Source: an uncultured Erysipelotrichaceae bacterium (GTDB lineage: Bacteria; Bacillota_I; Bacilli_A; RF39; UBA660). From it: a stretch of 30,796 nt of DNA. The DNA is taken from the NCBI GenBank assembly GCA_902783915.1, contig CACZSX010000070.1:1-30796 (forward strand). Reading direction: 5' to 3'. Position 1 is the stretch's first letter; each line of letters starts with the position of its first letter. Positions 23,406 to 30,796 of this stretch are shown piece after piece. The notes under the pieces are model-generated. The model searched no databases. It was given only the letters and a program-made list of their open reading frames with translations, and was not told the origin of the DNA. The translations under genes were made by a program, and so were the position numbers.

Positions 23406-23481
23406 ATTTATATAATAAGGTGATTATTATGAAAAATAAGAGGATTATTATGAATAATAGAGAATTTTCTCTTTTAGTCAT
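23404..23481 (-). CDS. Candidate type I toxin: 25-residue hydrophobic peptide
   Basis: ATG 23479-23481 lies 7 nt after a very strong Shine-Dalgarno (GGGAGGTG). The 25 residues begin MTKRENS (charged), continue with an unbroken hydrophobic helix LLFIIILLFFIIITLLY (8-24) and end in Lys, so the product is one transmembrane span. Size, charge pattern and isolation match membrane-acting toxins of type I systems (Fst, TxpA, BsrG-like), although I see no direct sequence match. It has its own promoter (23541-23569). Its Shine-Dalgarno is buried in a hairpin (23487-23516), and an RNA from the opposite strand ends at its stop codon. Alternatives: a small regulatory membrane peptide. No frame damage is seen. 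Confidence 0.65.
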   Translation of the reverse strand: MTKRENSLLFIIILLFFIIITLLYK

Positions 23482-23486
23482 AAGTT

Positions 23487-23516
23487 CACCTCCCTTCTAT
23501 CTAGAATAGAAAGGTG
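23487..23516 (-). promoter_or_regulatory. Hairpin hiding the toxin Shine-Dalgarno
   Basis: In the toxin mRNA CACCT pairs with AGGTG and TTCTAT with ATAGAA around a UCUAG loop, with GGG bulged. The whole GGGAGGTG ribosome binding site is inside the structure, so translation should be low unless it is opened. Confidence 0.7.
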
Positions 23517-23540
23517 CATCTGATTAATGTATCCATATGC

Positions 23541-23569
23541 AATATATCAGAATTAAAATACTTAATCAA
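23541..23569 (-). promoter_or_regulatory. Promoter of the candidate toxin mRNA
   Basis: Minus-strand TTGATT (23564-23569), 17-bp spacer, TATATT (23541-23546) with an extended TGA. The -10 region is an inverted copy of the antitoxin promoter, but the -35 is weaker (TTGATT against TTGACA), as expected if the antitoxin is made in excess. Confidence 0.75.
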
Positions 23570-23604
23570 ATTACAAATATATTAAATTTATTAGTATTTT
23601 TATA

Positions 23605-23656
23605 CAAAAAAGTACAAATATTAGAACAATATTCTTTTATTTGTACTTTTATTTTT
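23605..23656 (-). terminator. Terminator of alr-lysA
   Basis: AAAAGTACAAATA (23608-23620) pairs with TATTTGTACTTTT (23638-23650) around a 17-nt loop, and on the minus strand the hairpin is followed by TTTTTTGTAT. It stands between lysA and the toxin promoter. The rest of the 23270-23665 gap is filled by the toxin-antitoxin elements. Confidence 0.75.
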
Positions 23657-23665
23657 AATATAAAC

Positions 23666-24859
23666 TTATTTTTGTAAATTTATTATATCTTCTATAGTTT
23701 CCCTTTTTCTTATTAATATATCTTTATCATTATCTATCAACACTTCTGCACATTTTAATCTACCTGTATAATTAGATGACATAGAATAACCATATGCTCC
23801 TGCATTATAAACTATTACTGAATTTCCTATTTCTGGTGTATTAACTACTCTTTCTTTACCTAATATATCTCCACTTTCACATATATTACCGCAGAAGTTA
23901 GTAGTTATTATTTTAGTATCTCTTTTAGGGAATAATTCTATTTTATGATACGCATCGTACATTTCAGGTCTTATTAGAACATTCATACCTATATCTGTAC
24001 CTATATAATCTTTTTTTATAGAAGTTACTCTGCCATATATTTTACCACATTCACATACTATGTATCTACCAGGTTCAAACTTTATTTCTTTCAAATGTAG
24101 TTGTTTAATATATTGTTTTAATAAATCAGTTAATTTTTTACATAATAAATTTAAATCTAATCTATCTTCGTCTTTGTATGGTACCCCAAATCCTCCTCCT
24201 AAATCTATGATTTCAACACTAGGAAAATAGGAAACAACTACTTTTAAAAAGCTTTCTATACCTTTTAAATAATTATCCATCTTGTCATTCAAAAATAAAC
24301 TTCCTAAATGCTCATGTACCCCTATTATATTTAAGTTATATTTTTTAATTATATTAAATAACTCATTAATATCTGATATTGCTATACCAAATTTAGTAAC
24401 TTCCCCAGAAGTTATTACTTTATCTGAATGCCCTACTCCAAGTATTCCTGTATTTACTCTTACCATTATATTTGAATTAGGAAAATTTTTACCCCAAGTT
24501 TCTACTTGTGATATAGAATCTAGACAAATAAGTATATTATTATCGTGTACACTTTCCATTTCTTTTTCTGTAATATTGTTGCATACATACAATATATCTT
24601 CTTTATTAAAACCTGCTAATTTTGCTAAATATAATTCTAATTCTGACATAGAATCTATTTTTAAACCACAATCTTTTATTATCTTTAAAAGACTTAAATT
24701 TTCATTAGCTTTCATTGAATAATGCATACTTACATTTATATTTAGATTATTTTCTAATTTATTTTTAAAATTAACCATTTCATTACATCTATTAATAAGT
24801 ATATCCTTATCATATACATATAATGGACTTCCATATTTATTTAATAATTCTTTTATCAT
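23666..24859 (-). CDS. lysA: Diaminopimelate decarboxylase-like PLP enzyme
   Basis: 397 residues, fold-type III PLP enzyme. The PLP lysine is K50 in YSMKAN. HEHLGS and the glycine loop DLGGGFGVPY bind the cofactor phosphate. EPGRYIV gives the substrate-binding Arg region. The C-terminal barrel has CGNICESGDIL, carrying the active-site Cys and a downstream Glu/Asp pair, and NAGAYGYSMSSNYTGR with the conserved Tyr. These fit LysA, which makes L-lysine from meso-diaminopimelate; another basic amino-acid decarboxylase of the same family is the alternative. It is 12 nt behind alr, with AGGAG before the ATG, so the pair is one operon supplying wall amino acids. Confidence 0.85.
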   Translation of the reverse strand: MIKELLNKYGSPLYVYDKDILINRCNEMVNFKNKLENNLNINVSMHYSMKANENLSLLKIIKDCGLKIDSMSELELYLAKLAGFNKEDILYVCNNITEKEMESVHDNNILICLDSISQVETWGKNFPNSNIMVRVNTGILGVGHSDKVITSGEVTKFGIAISDINELFNIIKKYNLNIIGVHEHLGSLFLNDKMDNYLKGIESFLKVVVSYFPSVEIIDLGGGFGVPYKDEDRLDLNLLCKKLTDLLKQYIKQLHLKEIKFEPGRYIVCECGKIYGRVTSIKKDYIGTDIGMNVLIRPEMYDAYHKIELFPKRDTKIITTNFCGNICESGDILGKERVVNTPEIGNSVIVYNAGAYGYSMSSNYTGRLKCAEVLIDNDKDILIRKRETIEDIINLQK

Positions 24860-24871
24860 ACTGCTCCTATT

Positions 24872-25930
24872 TTATATAAATATTCTTGGTACCCTATATG
24901 ATATACATGTTATTATTTCATAATTTATAGTATTACACATATCTGCTATATCATCTAATTTAATTAAATTATTATCCCAAATATATGCATAATCTCCCAC
25001 TTTTGCATCAATATCAGTTACATCTACCATAAAACTATCCATACATATATTACCTACAATATTACATAATTTATTATTTATTACTACTTTACCTTTGTTA
25101 GATAGTCCTCTTCTTATGCCATCTGCATATCCAACTTGTATTGTTGCTATTTTCATTTTTTTCTTAGTAGTAAATGTTCTTGAATAACTTATTGACTCAT
25201 TTTTATTTACTTCTTTTATAAATACTATTTTTGCTTTTAATTTACATATTGGTTCAACATCTATATCTGCATCTTTATAAGGCTTATAACCATATATTAT
25301 AATACCTGGTCTTACCATATTAGATACTTTATCATCATAGTTTAATAAACCAGATGAAGCACTAGAATGTATATATTTTAAATTATAATATTTTTTTGTT
25401 AATTCTACTGATTTTTTAAATAGTTCTAATTGTTTATTAGTATATTCTACATCTTTATCAGCACTTGATAAATGAGTATATATACCTTCTACTTCTATAT
25501 TTGTATTTTTTAATAATTTTAAAATACTTTCTAAATCATTAATATTAATACCAGTTCTATTCATACCTGTTTCTATTTCTAAATGAATTTTTATTTTAAA
25601 TCTTTTTTCAATCATTTTTTCAAGTATTAATCTATCACATACTCCAACTGTAATATTATACTTAATAATATTATCTATTTCATCGATTGATGGTTCATTA
25701 AGTACAAATATATCTTTTTTATATCCAAGTTTTCTTAATTCTATTCCTTCATCTACTAAGGCTACACCAACTATATCAAACTTATTTATTAACTCTAAAT
25801 TCTTATTAACATATGTACCATATCCATTAGCTTTTATAATAGGCATTATAATTTTGTTACCAACTATTTTTTTTATATTATCAATATTATTATTAAACTT
25901 ATTTATGTATACTTCCATAATTGCTCTCAT
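24872..25930 (-). CDS. alr: Alanine racemase
   Basis: 352 residues from ATG 25928-25930, chosen because AGGTGAT is 4 nt upstream; an ATG six codons earlier lacks such a site. Alr hallmarks: PLP lysine K33 in IIKANGYG, THLSSADKD, SSASSGLL, RPGIIIYGYKP and the second catalytic Tyr in SYSRTFTT, followed by VGYADGIRRGLSNKG and GNICMDSFMVDVTD. It interconverts L- and D-alanine for peptidoglycan. First gene of alr-lysA; a minus-strand TATAAT (25949-25954) just upstream is the probable -10. Confidence 0.95.
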   Translation of the reverse strand: MRAIMEVYINKFNNNIDNIKKIVGNKIIMPIIKANGYGTYVNKNLELINKFDIVGVALVDEGIELRKLGYKKDIFVLNEPSIDEIDNIIKYNITVGVCDRLILEKMIEKRFKIKIHLEIETGMNRTGININDLESILKLLKNTNIEVEGIYTHLSSADKDVEYTNKQLELFKKSVELTKKYYNLKYIHSSASSGLLNYDDKVSNMVRPGIIIYGYKPYKDADIDVEPICKLKAKIVFIKEVNKNESISYSRTFTTKKKMKIATIQVGYADGIRRGLSNKGKVVINNKLCNIVGNICMDSFMVDVTDIDAKVGDYAYIWDNNLIKLDDIADMCNTINYEIITCISYRVPRIFI

Positions 25931-25965
25931 AATATCACCTAAATACATTATACACTATTTTATAA

Positions 25966-25988
25966 ATAAAAGAACTATTGCTAGTTCT
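25966..25988 (-). terminator. Terminator of queH
   Basis: Minus-strand AGAACTA-GCAA-TAGTTCT (25971-25988) followed by TTTATTT. The stop codon (25987-25989) overlaps the 5' arm. Confidence 0.8.
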
Positions 25989-26577
25989 AATTTATTTTAT
26001 TTTCAATTAAAGCATTTAATTTATTTGAATCCTCGACTGATTTATTTATCTTTTTTAATTTTGCTTCCATTTCACTAAATACGCATCCACAATATTTCTG
26101 CATATATAATCCTGTTTCTTTAAACATTGCTTGTCCTTCATAAAAGTATGGCCTAAAATCTCTATATAAAAATGGTATATTATATTTTTTGCTTAAATCT
26201 TCACATATACCTTTTAATAAATCATGTTTTTGATATGGGCTTATAAATAATGTACTAGTAAACGCATCATAATTATGCTCTTGGGCATACTTTACTACTT
26301 CTTCTAATCTACTAGTATAACAATAACCACATCTATTATTTAAATCATTTATCACATTTTTAGTAAATTCTACAAGTCCATAATTATCATTATAAATTAC
26401 ATCTAAATTTATCATTTTAGAATATTCTTTTAATGCATCTAACCTATTTTTATATTCTTCAAAAGGATGAATATTAGTATTATACCAATAACCAGTTATA
26501 TTCATATTTTCTTCTCTTAAACTTTTTATACAATATGCACTACAAGGTGCACAACAAATGTGTAACAAAACTTTCAT
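25987..26577 (-). CDS. queH: Epoxyqueuosine reductase QueH
   Basis: 196 residues. The DUF208/QueH cysteine set is complete: HICCAPCS (C8, C9, C12), NRCGYCYTSRL and the C-terminal MQKYCGCVFSE. They hold a [4Fe-4S] cluster and an adjacent metal. QueH removes the epoxide oxygen of epoxyqueuosine in tRNA, the last step of queuosine synthesis, and replaces QueG in many anaerobes. No other queuosine gene is in the window. GATGGTGAT-like ribosome binding (ATGGTGAT) and an extended promoter precede the start. It stands between polC and alr as a single-gene unit. Confidence 0.92.
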   Translation of the reverse strand: MKVLLHICCAPCSAYCIKSLREENMNITGYWYNTNIHPFEEYKNRLDALKEYSKMINLDVIYNDNYGLVEFTKNVINDLNNRCGYCYTSRLEEVVKYAQEHNYDAFTSTLFISPYQKHDLLKGICEDLSKKYNIPFLYRDFRPYFYEGQAMFKETGLYMQKYCGCVFSEMEAKLKKINKSVEDSNKLNALIENKIN

Positions 26578-26592
26578 AATATCACCATATGT

Positions 26593-26621
26593 ATAATATC
26601 ATATTCAATAATAAAAACCAA
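26593..26621 (-). promoter_or_regulatory. Promoter of queH, -35 inside the polC terminator
   Basis: Minus-strand TTGGTT (26616-26621), 17-bp spacer, TATTAT (26593-26598) with an extended TGA. The -35 is part of the 3' arm of the polC terminator. Confidence 0.6.
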
Positions 26622-26636
26622 GTAACCTTGGTTTTT
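26613..26636 (-). terminator. Terminator of polC
   Basis: Perfect 10-bp arms AAAAACCAAG and CTTGGTTTTT with a 4-nt loop, ending in a T-run on the minus strand and overlapping the stop codon. Confidence 0.85.
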
Positions 26637-29600
26637 AAAACAAACTTAACTGACTAGTTTCTGGCATATTATCAAGTATACCCATAAACCTCATTTTATC
26701 AATTAATGTTTGAGAAACTTTTCCTCTATTTTGTACATCTTCTATACTGAAAAATTCTTGCTTATTTCTTTCATCTACTATCTTGTTAGCAACAGTAGCA
26801 CCAAGTCCATCTATTGATGAAAATGGTGGATAAATGGTTAAATCATCATTTACTTTCCAAGTTGTTGCTTCACTTTTATATAAATCTATTGGTAAAAATT
26901 TTATACCCCTCGCTGTAGCTTCTAATGCTACTTTTAAACTTTCTAATATACCTGCTTCTTTATTAGTAGCATCATATCCCTTGTTTTGAATATCTATAAT
27001 TCTTTCTTTAATAGCATTATACCCACTTATCATTGCTTCTACATCAACATCTGTTGCTTTTGATGTTAGCCAAGATGCATAGAATGCGACAGGCATATGG
27101 ACTTTATACCAAGCTATTCTAAAAGCACTTATTACATATGCTGCAGCATGTGCTTTAGGGAACATATATTTAATTTTTTGACATGAATCTATATACCAAT
27201 CCGGAATATTAGCTTCTTTCATTGTTTTTACATGTTCAGCCCATCCTTCAGGATCTCTAGATGCTTTACCTTTTCTTACAAATTCCATTATTTTAAATGC
27301 TTTTATAGGTTTAACGCCATTATACATTAGATATACCATTATATCATCACGACAACCTATAACTTCTTTAAATGGAACAATTTTATTTTTTATTAACTCT
27401 TGTGCATTACCTAACCATACATCTGTACCATGTGATAGACCAGATATTTTTATTAATTCTGCAAACGTAGTTGGTTTTGTTTCTGCAACCATTCCTATTG
27501 TAAATGGTGTACCAAATTCTGGTATTCCTAATGTACCTGTATCACACATTATTTGTTCATTAGTAACTCCTAATGCTTTAGTAGTTGTAAATATACTCAT
27601 AGTATCAGGATCATCTAATGGTACTTTTGTTATATCAGTCTTTGTTATATCTTGAATCATTCTAAGTTGAGTCGGATCTGAATGACCTAATATATCTAAC
27701 TTTAGTACATCTTGATCTATTGCATGATAATCAAAATGTGTTGTTCTCCATAGAGAAGTTGGATCTTCTGCTGGAAATTGATATGGTGTAAAATCAAATA
27801 CATCCATATAATCTGGAATGACTACTATACCTCCTGGATGCTGTCCTGTTGTTCTTTTTACACCAGTACATCCAATAGCAAGTCTTTCTATTTCAGCACT
27901 TCGTCTAGTTAATCCTTTTTCTTCTAAATATCCTTTTACAAAACCATATGCTGTTTTATCAGCAACTGTACCAATAGTACCTGCTCTATATACGTTATCT
28001 TCACCAAATAATACTTTTGTATAAGCATGCGCACTAGCTTGATTTAAATCACTAAAATTTAAATCAATATCTGGTACTTTATCTGCATTGAATCCTAAGA
28101 ATGTAGCAAATGGCATATCTTGACCATCTTTATACATCAATTCACCACATTTAGGGCATTTTTTATTAGGCATATCTACACCTGTAGAGTATTTACTACC
28201 TAACGAACCATCTTCATCATCAAATATACTATGTTTACATTTTAAACATCTATAGTGAGCAGGAAGTGGATTTACTTCTGTTATACCCATCATTGTAGCA
28301 ACAAATGAAGAACCAACGGATCCTCTAGATCCTACTAAGTAACCTTCATCATTAGAATGTTTGACTAATCTTTGAGCAATTAAGTAGATAGGATCAAATC
28401 CTCCACCTATTATTCCACCTAATTCCTTCTTAACTTTTTTCTCTAAAGATGACTCATTTAATTCCCCATCTTCATTTGTCCATTTCTTTTTAATATTAGT
28501 TCTAAGTAGTTCTTTAACGCTGTCAAAACCTTCTAATATTACTTTATGAACATTTTTAAATACTTTTTCTTCTAAATCTTTATCACTTATATCTTCATTA
28601 GATTCTTTAATTTGTTCTTTTATAGAATTATATACTGCATCTCCATATAATTCCTTTGATATACGTTCTTCAATATTATGAGGTAGTGGATTACCATACC
28701 AATCTAATGCTCTTTCATATACCAAATCTGTCACTACTCTTGGGCAATCCAAATAATCACCATTTTCTCCTTTTACTCTTGGAGAAAAAGGAATACCTCC
28801 AGTATCTATTATTACTTCTATCTCGTCTACCATATCTAATATTTTATTAGTATTTTCTATAACTATTTCTTTAGCTAATTCATTATCTATAAAATTAAAA
28901 TCAGACAACATTTCAGATGTTGTTCTAAAATGCATTGATGGAATAGATTTTATTTCTTTCTTTGCAAGAGGATGTCTTCCACCACCAGGTACTTTTTGGT
29001 TTACAACTATTTCTCTATAAACTTTATCTTCTCTTGTAAAATGATGTACATCTCCTGTTGCTACTATTATTTTTCCTGCTTCTTTTGTTCTATCTATTAT
29101 CTTCTTTATATGTTCTTTTAATTCTAATTCATTTTTAAAATCATTCAAATCTATTAAATGACTATAACATTCAGGAGGTTGTACTTCTACATAATCATAG
29201 AAATTGATTATATTTGCAAGTTCTTCTCCTTCTTTACTTCTTGCTTCTATAAATACTTCACTTTCATAACAACCACTACCTATTAGAAGACCTTCTCTTA
29301 ATTCATTTAATTTACTTCTAATAATTCTTGGTGTCTTATAAAAATAAGTAGTGTTTGCAAGAGATATTATCTTAAATAAATTCTTTAAACCAATCTTATT
29401 TTTAGCAATTGCATTAAAATGAAATGTTCTACCAAATTTGTGTATTTCACCCTTAGATATTAGTTTATCTAAATCGCTTATTTTCTTTAAATTTTGAGAT
29501 AATAATTTTTCTACCATTTTATGAAATACATGTGCAGTTCCTTCTGCATCATAATCTGCTCTGTGATGGGCATCTTCATCCCATGGCACTTCATATCTTT

Positions 29601-30796
29601 TTACAAGTGCAGACAAACTATGTCTTGCGAAACCTTGATCTATTACTCTAGATAACTCTAATGTATCTATTACTGTACTTTTAAAATTACCCAAATCATA
29701 TTTTTTCATTGCCATTTCAATAAATGAAATATCAAACTTTGCATTATGAGCTACAAGTGGTAAATCGCCTATCCATTCTAAGAAACGTTTTGTTACTTCC
29801 TTCTCATTATCACTATTTTTTACCATTTCATCTGTAATACAAGTAAGTTCTGTTATCTTATCTGGTATATGCTTCCCTGGATTTATTAATTCATCAAATC
29901 TATCAATTATAACTCCATTCTTTATTTTAACTGCACCTATTTCAATCATTTGATCTTTTCCGCCAGCATTAAAACCAGTAGTCTCTGTATCAAATACTAC
30001 ATATGTACTATCTTTTAAACTCTCATCAGTAGGCCTTACTACAATATTTACTGAATCATCTACTAATGTAAGTTCTGCGCCATATAACCCTTTAAAATGT
30101 TTACTTTTATCCTCTATTTTTTTGTTATAAGAACTTATTATTCCATATGCGATAGGAAATGCTTGACAACCATTATGGTCAGTTATAGCAACTCCTCTAT
30201 ATCCCATACTTATTGCTTTTTCAACAAGTTCACAAGTGTGTTTATTTAAATCTAATTTAGTTACACCATCCATCTGACTCATCATAGTGTGCGCATGTAG
30301 TTCCACTCTTTTTTCATCACACTCATCAATAATATCTACGTCTTTAGATTCTATAAAACTTATATCTCTAGCATTTAATACCAAATCACGTGAATAAGGG
30401 TCATTCTTAGTGTATCCCCTTACTTTTATCCACTTACCTGTTTTTAATTTTGAACAATATTTATTAAATTCATCCGAATCTTTAGAAAAGACTTTGCAAT
30501 AAATACTATCTGTATTGTCACTAATCTTTAAAGTAAGAATCTTAAAATTACTTTTAGAAGATTCAAATGTATCAGTACCAAATATATAGCACTCTACTAC
30601 TACATTATTATCTTCCCCAATAATATCTTTTATTTCATAATTTACTTTAATATTTTCAATATCTTCGCCAACTACTATATTATTTACTACTTCTTTCTTT
30701 TCTAATACTATTTCTTTTGTTTCATCTTCTATTTCTTTTCTTATTTCTTCATTTTTACTCTTATTTACAAATATTTCAATATCAGATTTAAATCCA
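26635..30796 (-). CDS. polC: DNA polymerase III PolC, 5' end beyond the window
   Basis: The frame is open from the right edge to the stop at 26635: 1,387 codons, while PolC is usually about 1,440. A start at the TTG 30382-30384 would be false, because the upstream 137 codons are PolC-like (an acidic linker, then an OB fold ending KVRGYTKNDPYSRDL). Order: OB fold; PHP domain (VELHAHTMMSQMDG, ITDHNG) with an inserted 3'-5' exonuclease (FDTETTGFN near 29990, HNAKFD, HRADYDAEGT); a zinc-ribbon CLKC...CPKC (28130-28250); the catalytic PDIDLNF (about 28055-28077); GSRGSVGSSF; FPKAHAAAY; and a C-terminal helix-hairpin-helix region. It is the main replicative polymerase of low-GC Gram-positives. It ends in a perfect terminator. 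Confidence 0.96.
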   Translation of the reverse strand, partial: GFKSDIEIFVNKSKNEEIRKEIEDETKEIVLEKKEVVNNIVVGEDIENIKVNYEIKDIIGEDNNVVVECYIFGTDTFESSKSNFKILTLKISDNTDSIYCKVFSKDSDEFNKYCSKLKTGKWIKVRGYTKNDPYSRDLVLNARDISFIESKDVDIIDECDEKRVELHAHTMMSQMDGVTKLDLNKHTCELVEKAISMGYRGVAITDHNGCQAFPIAYGIISSYNKKIEDKSKHFKGLYGAELTLVDDSVNIVVRPTDESLKDSTYVVFDTETTGFNAGGKDQMIEIGAVKIKNGVIIDRFDELINPGKHIPDKITELTCITDEMVKNSDNEKEVTKRFLEWIGDLPLVAHNAKFDISFIEMAMKKYDLGNFKSTVIDTLELSRVIDQGFARHSLSALVKRYEVPWDEDAHHRADYDAEGTAHVFHKMVEKLLSQNLKKISDLDKLISKGEIHKFGRTFHFNAIAKNKIGLKNLFKIISLANTTYFYKTPRIIRSKLNELREGLLIGSGCYESEVFIEARSKEGEELANIINFYDYVEVQPPECYSHLIDLNDFKNELELKEHIKKIIDRTKEAGKIIVATGDVHHFTREDKVYREIVVNQKVPGGGRHPLAKKEIKSIPSMHFRTTSEMLSDFNFIDNELAKEIVIENTNKILDMVDEIEVIIDTGGIPFSPRVKGENGDYLDCPRVVTDLVYERALDWYGNPLPHNIEERISKELYGDAVYNSIKEQIKESNEDISDKDLEEKVFKNVHKVILEGFDSVKELLRTNIKKKWTNEDGELNESSLEKKVKKELGGIIGGGFDPIYLIAQRLVKHSNDEGYLVGSRGSVGSSFVATMMGITEVNPLPAHYRCLKCKHSIFDDEDGSLGSKYSTGVDMPNKKCPKCGELMYKDGQDMPFATFLGFNADKVPDIDLNFSDLNQASAHAYTKVLFGEDNVYRAGTIGTVADKTAYGFVKGYLEEKGLTRRSAEIERLAIGCTGVKRTTGQHPGGIVVIPDYMDVFDFTPYQFPAEDPTSLWRTTHFDYHAIDQDVLKLDILGHSDPTQLRMIQDITKTDITKVPLDDPDTMSIFTTTKALGVTNEQIMCDTGTLGIPEFGTPFTIGMVAETKPTTFAELIKISGLSHGTDVWLGNAQELIKNKIVPFKEVIGCRDDIMVYLMYNGVKPIKAFKIMEFVRKGKASRDPEGWAEHVKTMKEANIPDWYIDSCQKIKYMFPKAHAAAYVISAFRIAWYKVHMPVAFYASWLTSKATDVDVEAMISGYNAIKERIIDIQNKGYDATNKEAGILESLKVALEATARGIKFLPIDLYKSEATTWKVNDDLTIYPPFSSIDGLGATVANKIVDERNKQEFFSIEDVQNRGKVSQTLIDKMRFMGILDNMPETSQLSLF

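Larger units (their letters stand above)
23321..23547. repeat. Inverted repeats bracketing the toxin-antitoxin candidate
   Basis: The outer arms 23321-23342 and 23526-23547 are inverted copies of 22 bp with 3 mismatches (shared ATATATTG...ATGGATACATT). They include the -10 boxes of both promoters. Inner blocks TCAGATGTACCTTT (23352-23365) and AAAGGTGCATCTGA (23510-23523) are inverted copies with one mismatch. Each transcript therefore begins with nearly the same sequence. No target-site duplication flanks the arms, so a transposon origin is not supported. Confidence 0.8.

Noticed and set aside
23429..23509. A 26-codon plus-strand reading frame with AAGGTGAT before its ATG, antisense to the candidate toxin
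   Set aside because: It lies beyond the strong terminator of the plus-strand RNA and its composition is a by-product of the toxin codons (repeated ATAATC). No promoter serves it, so it is more likely a shadow.
23321..23547. A miniature inverted-repeat transposon
   Set aside because: The inverted repeats coincide with two promoters and leaders, and I see no flanking target duplication. No second copy occurs in this window. A genome-wide copy count would settle it.
30382..30384. TTG as the start of PolC
   Set aside because: The frame remains open to the window edge, and the 137 upstream codons read as the PolC linker and OB fold, so the true start is outside the window.
1..30796. tRNA genes, CRISPR arrays, prophage or insertion sequences
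   Set aside because: I looked for cloverleaf-like G+C-rich segments, spaced repeats and transposase or phage motifs and found none. A tRNA or CRISPR scan could confirm this.

Overview
This window looks like a piece of chromosome from a very AT-rich, low-GC Gram-positive bacterium with a compact genome. It most resembles an uncultured, gut-type relative of Bacilli/Mollicutes (RF39-like). That placement is inferred from four things: extreme A+T codon use, the presence of both PolC and DnaE, the Bacilli-type rimM-trmD-rplS order, and G+A-rich ribosome binding sites, many of them GGTGATAATATG-like. Almost every gene is on the minus strand. Only an endo/exonuclease-phosphatase gene, rpmB and one small RNA read on the plus strand. 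I see no rRNA, tRNA, CRISPR array, insertion sequence or prophage.

Layout on the minus strand, from high to low coordinates. PolC (5' end cut off by the window edge); queH; alr-lysA; a 396-base gap that holds a candidate type I toxin-antitoxin locus and the rpmB terminator. Then rpmB (plus strand), diverging from a dnaE-M23 peptidase unit. Next comes a long translation/RNA-modification operon: YgjP-like metallopeptidase, SpoU-type RNA methyltransferase, rimM, trmD (interrupted by an in-frame TAA), and two unknown genes. It is followed by rplS with its own promoter and a leader hairpin, and then lepB. A GlsB/YeaQ-like membrane protein follows, then an operon of NfnA/NfnB-like flavoproteins, a HAM1-like NTP pyrophosphatase and a lipid-type glycosyltransferase. 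After that come a bactofilin-like membrane protein, a second glycosyltransferase, an ADP-ribosylglycohydrolase, a HAD phosphatase, two secreted or surface proteins (one with a dockerin), an unknown 149-residue protein, a HAD nucleotidase and a truncated gene at the left edge.

Most of the window is housekeeping: replication (PolC, DnaE), ribosome and tRNA maturation (RimM, TrmD, L19, L28, QueH, SpoU MTase), envelope (Alr, LysA, M23 peptidase, SPase I, glycolipid glycosyltransferases) and redox balance (NfnAB-like). The accessory interest lies in three places. At 23299-23569, two convergent, near-identical promoters flank a 25-codon, highly hydrophobic peptide whose Shine-Dalgarno is buried in a hairpin. 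The opposing promoter makes a roughly 72-nt RNA ending at the toxin stop codon, a layout matching type I toxin-antitoxin loci. At 16402-16413, trmD carries an in-frame stop inside its SAM-binding knot, and its C-terminal part is extended by about 140 unknown residues. At 1199-5063, a dockerin-bearing papain-fold-like protein sits beside an LPXTG-free, membrane-anchored Ig/cadherin-like protein.

Transcription signals are tightly packed. Many promoters have an extended TGn -10 and a 17-bp spacer, and at least three have their -35 box inside the terminator hairpin of the preceding gene.
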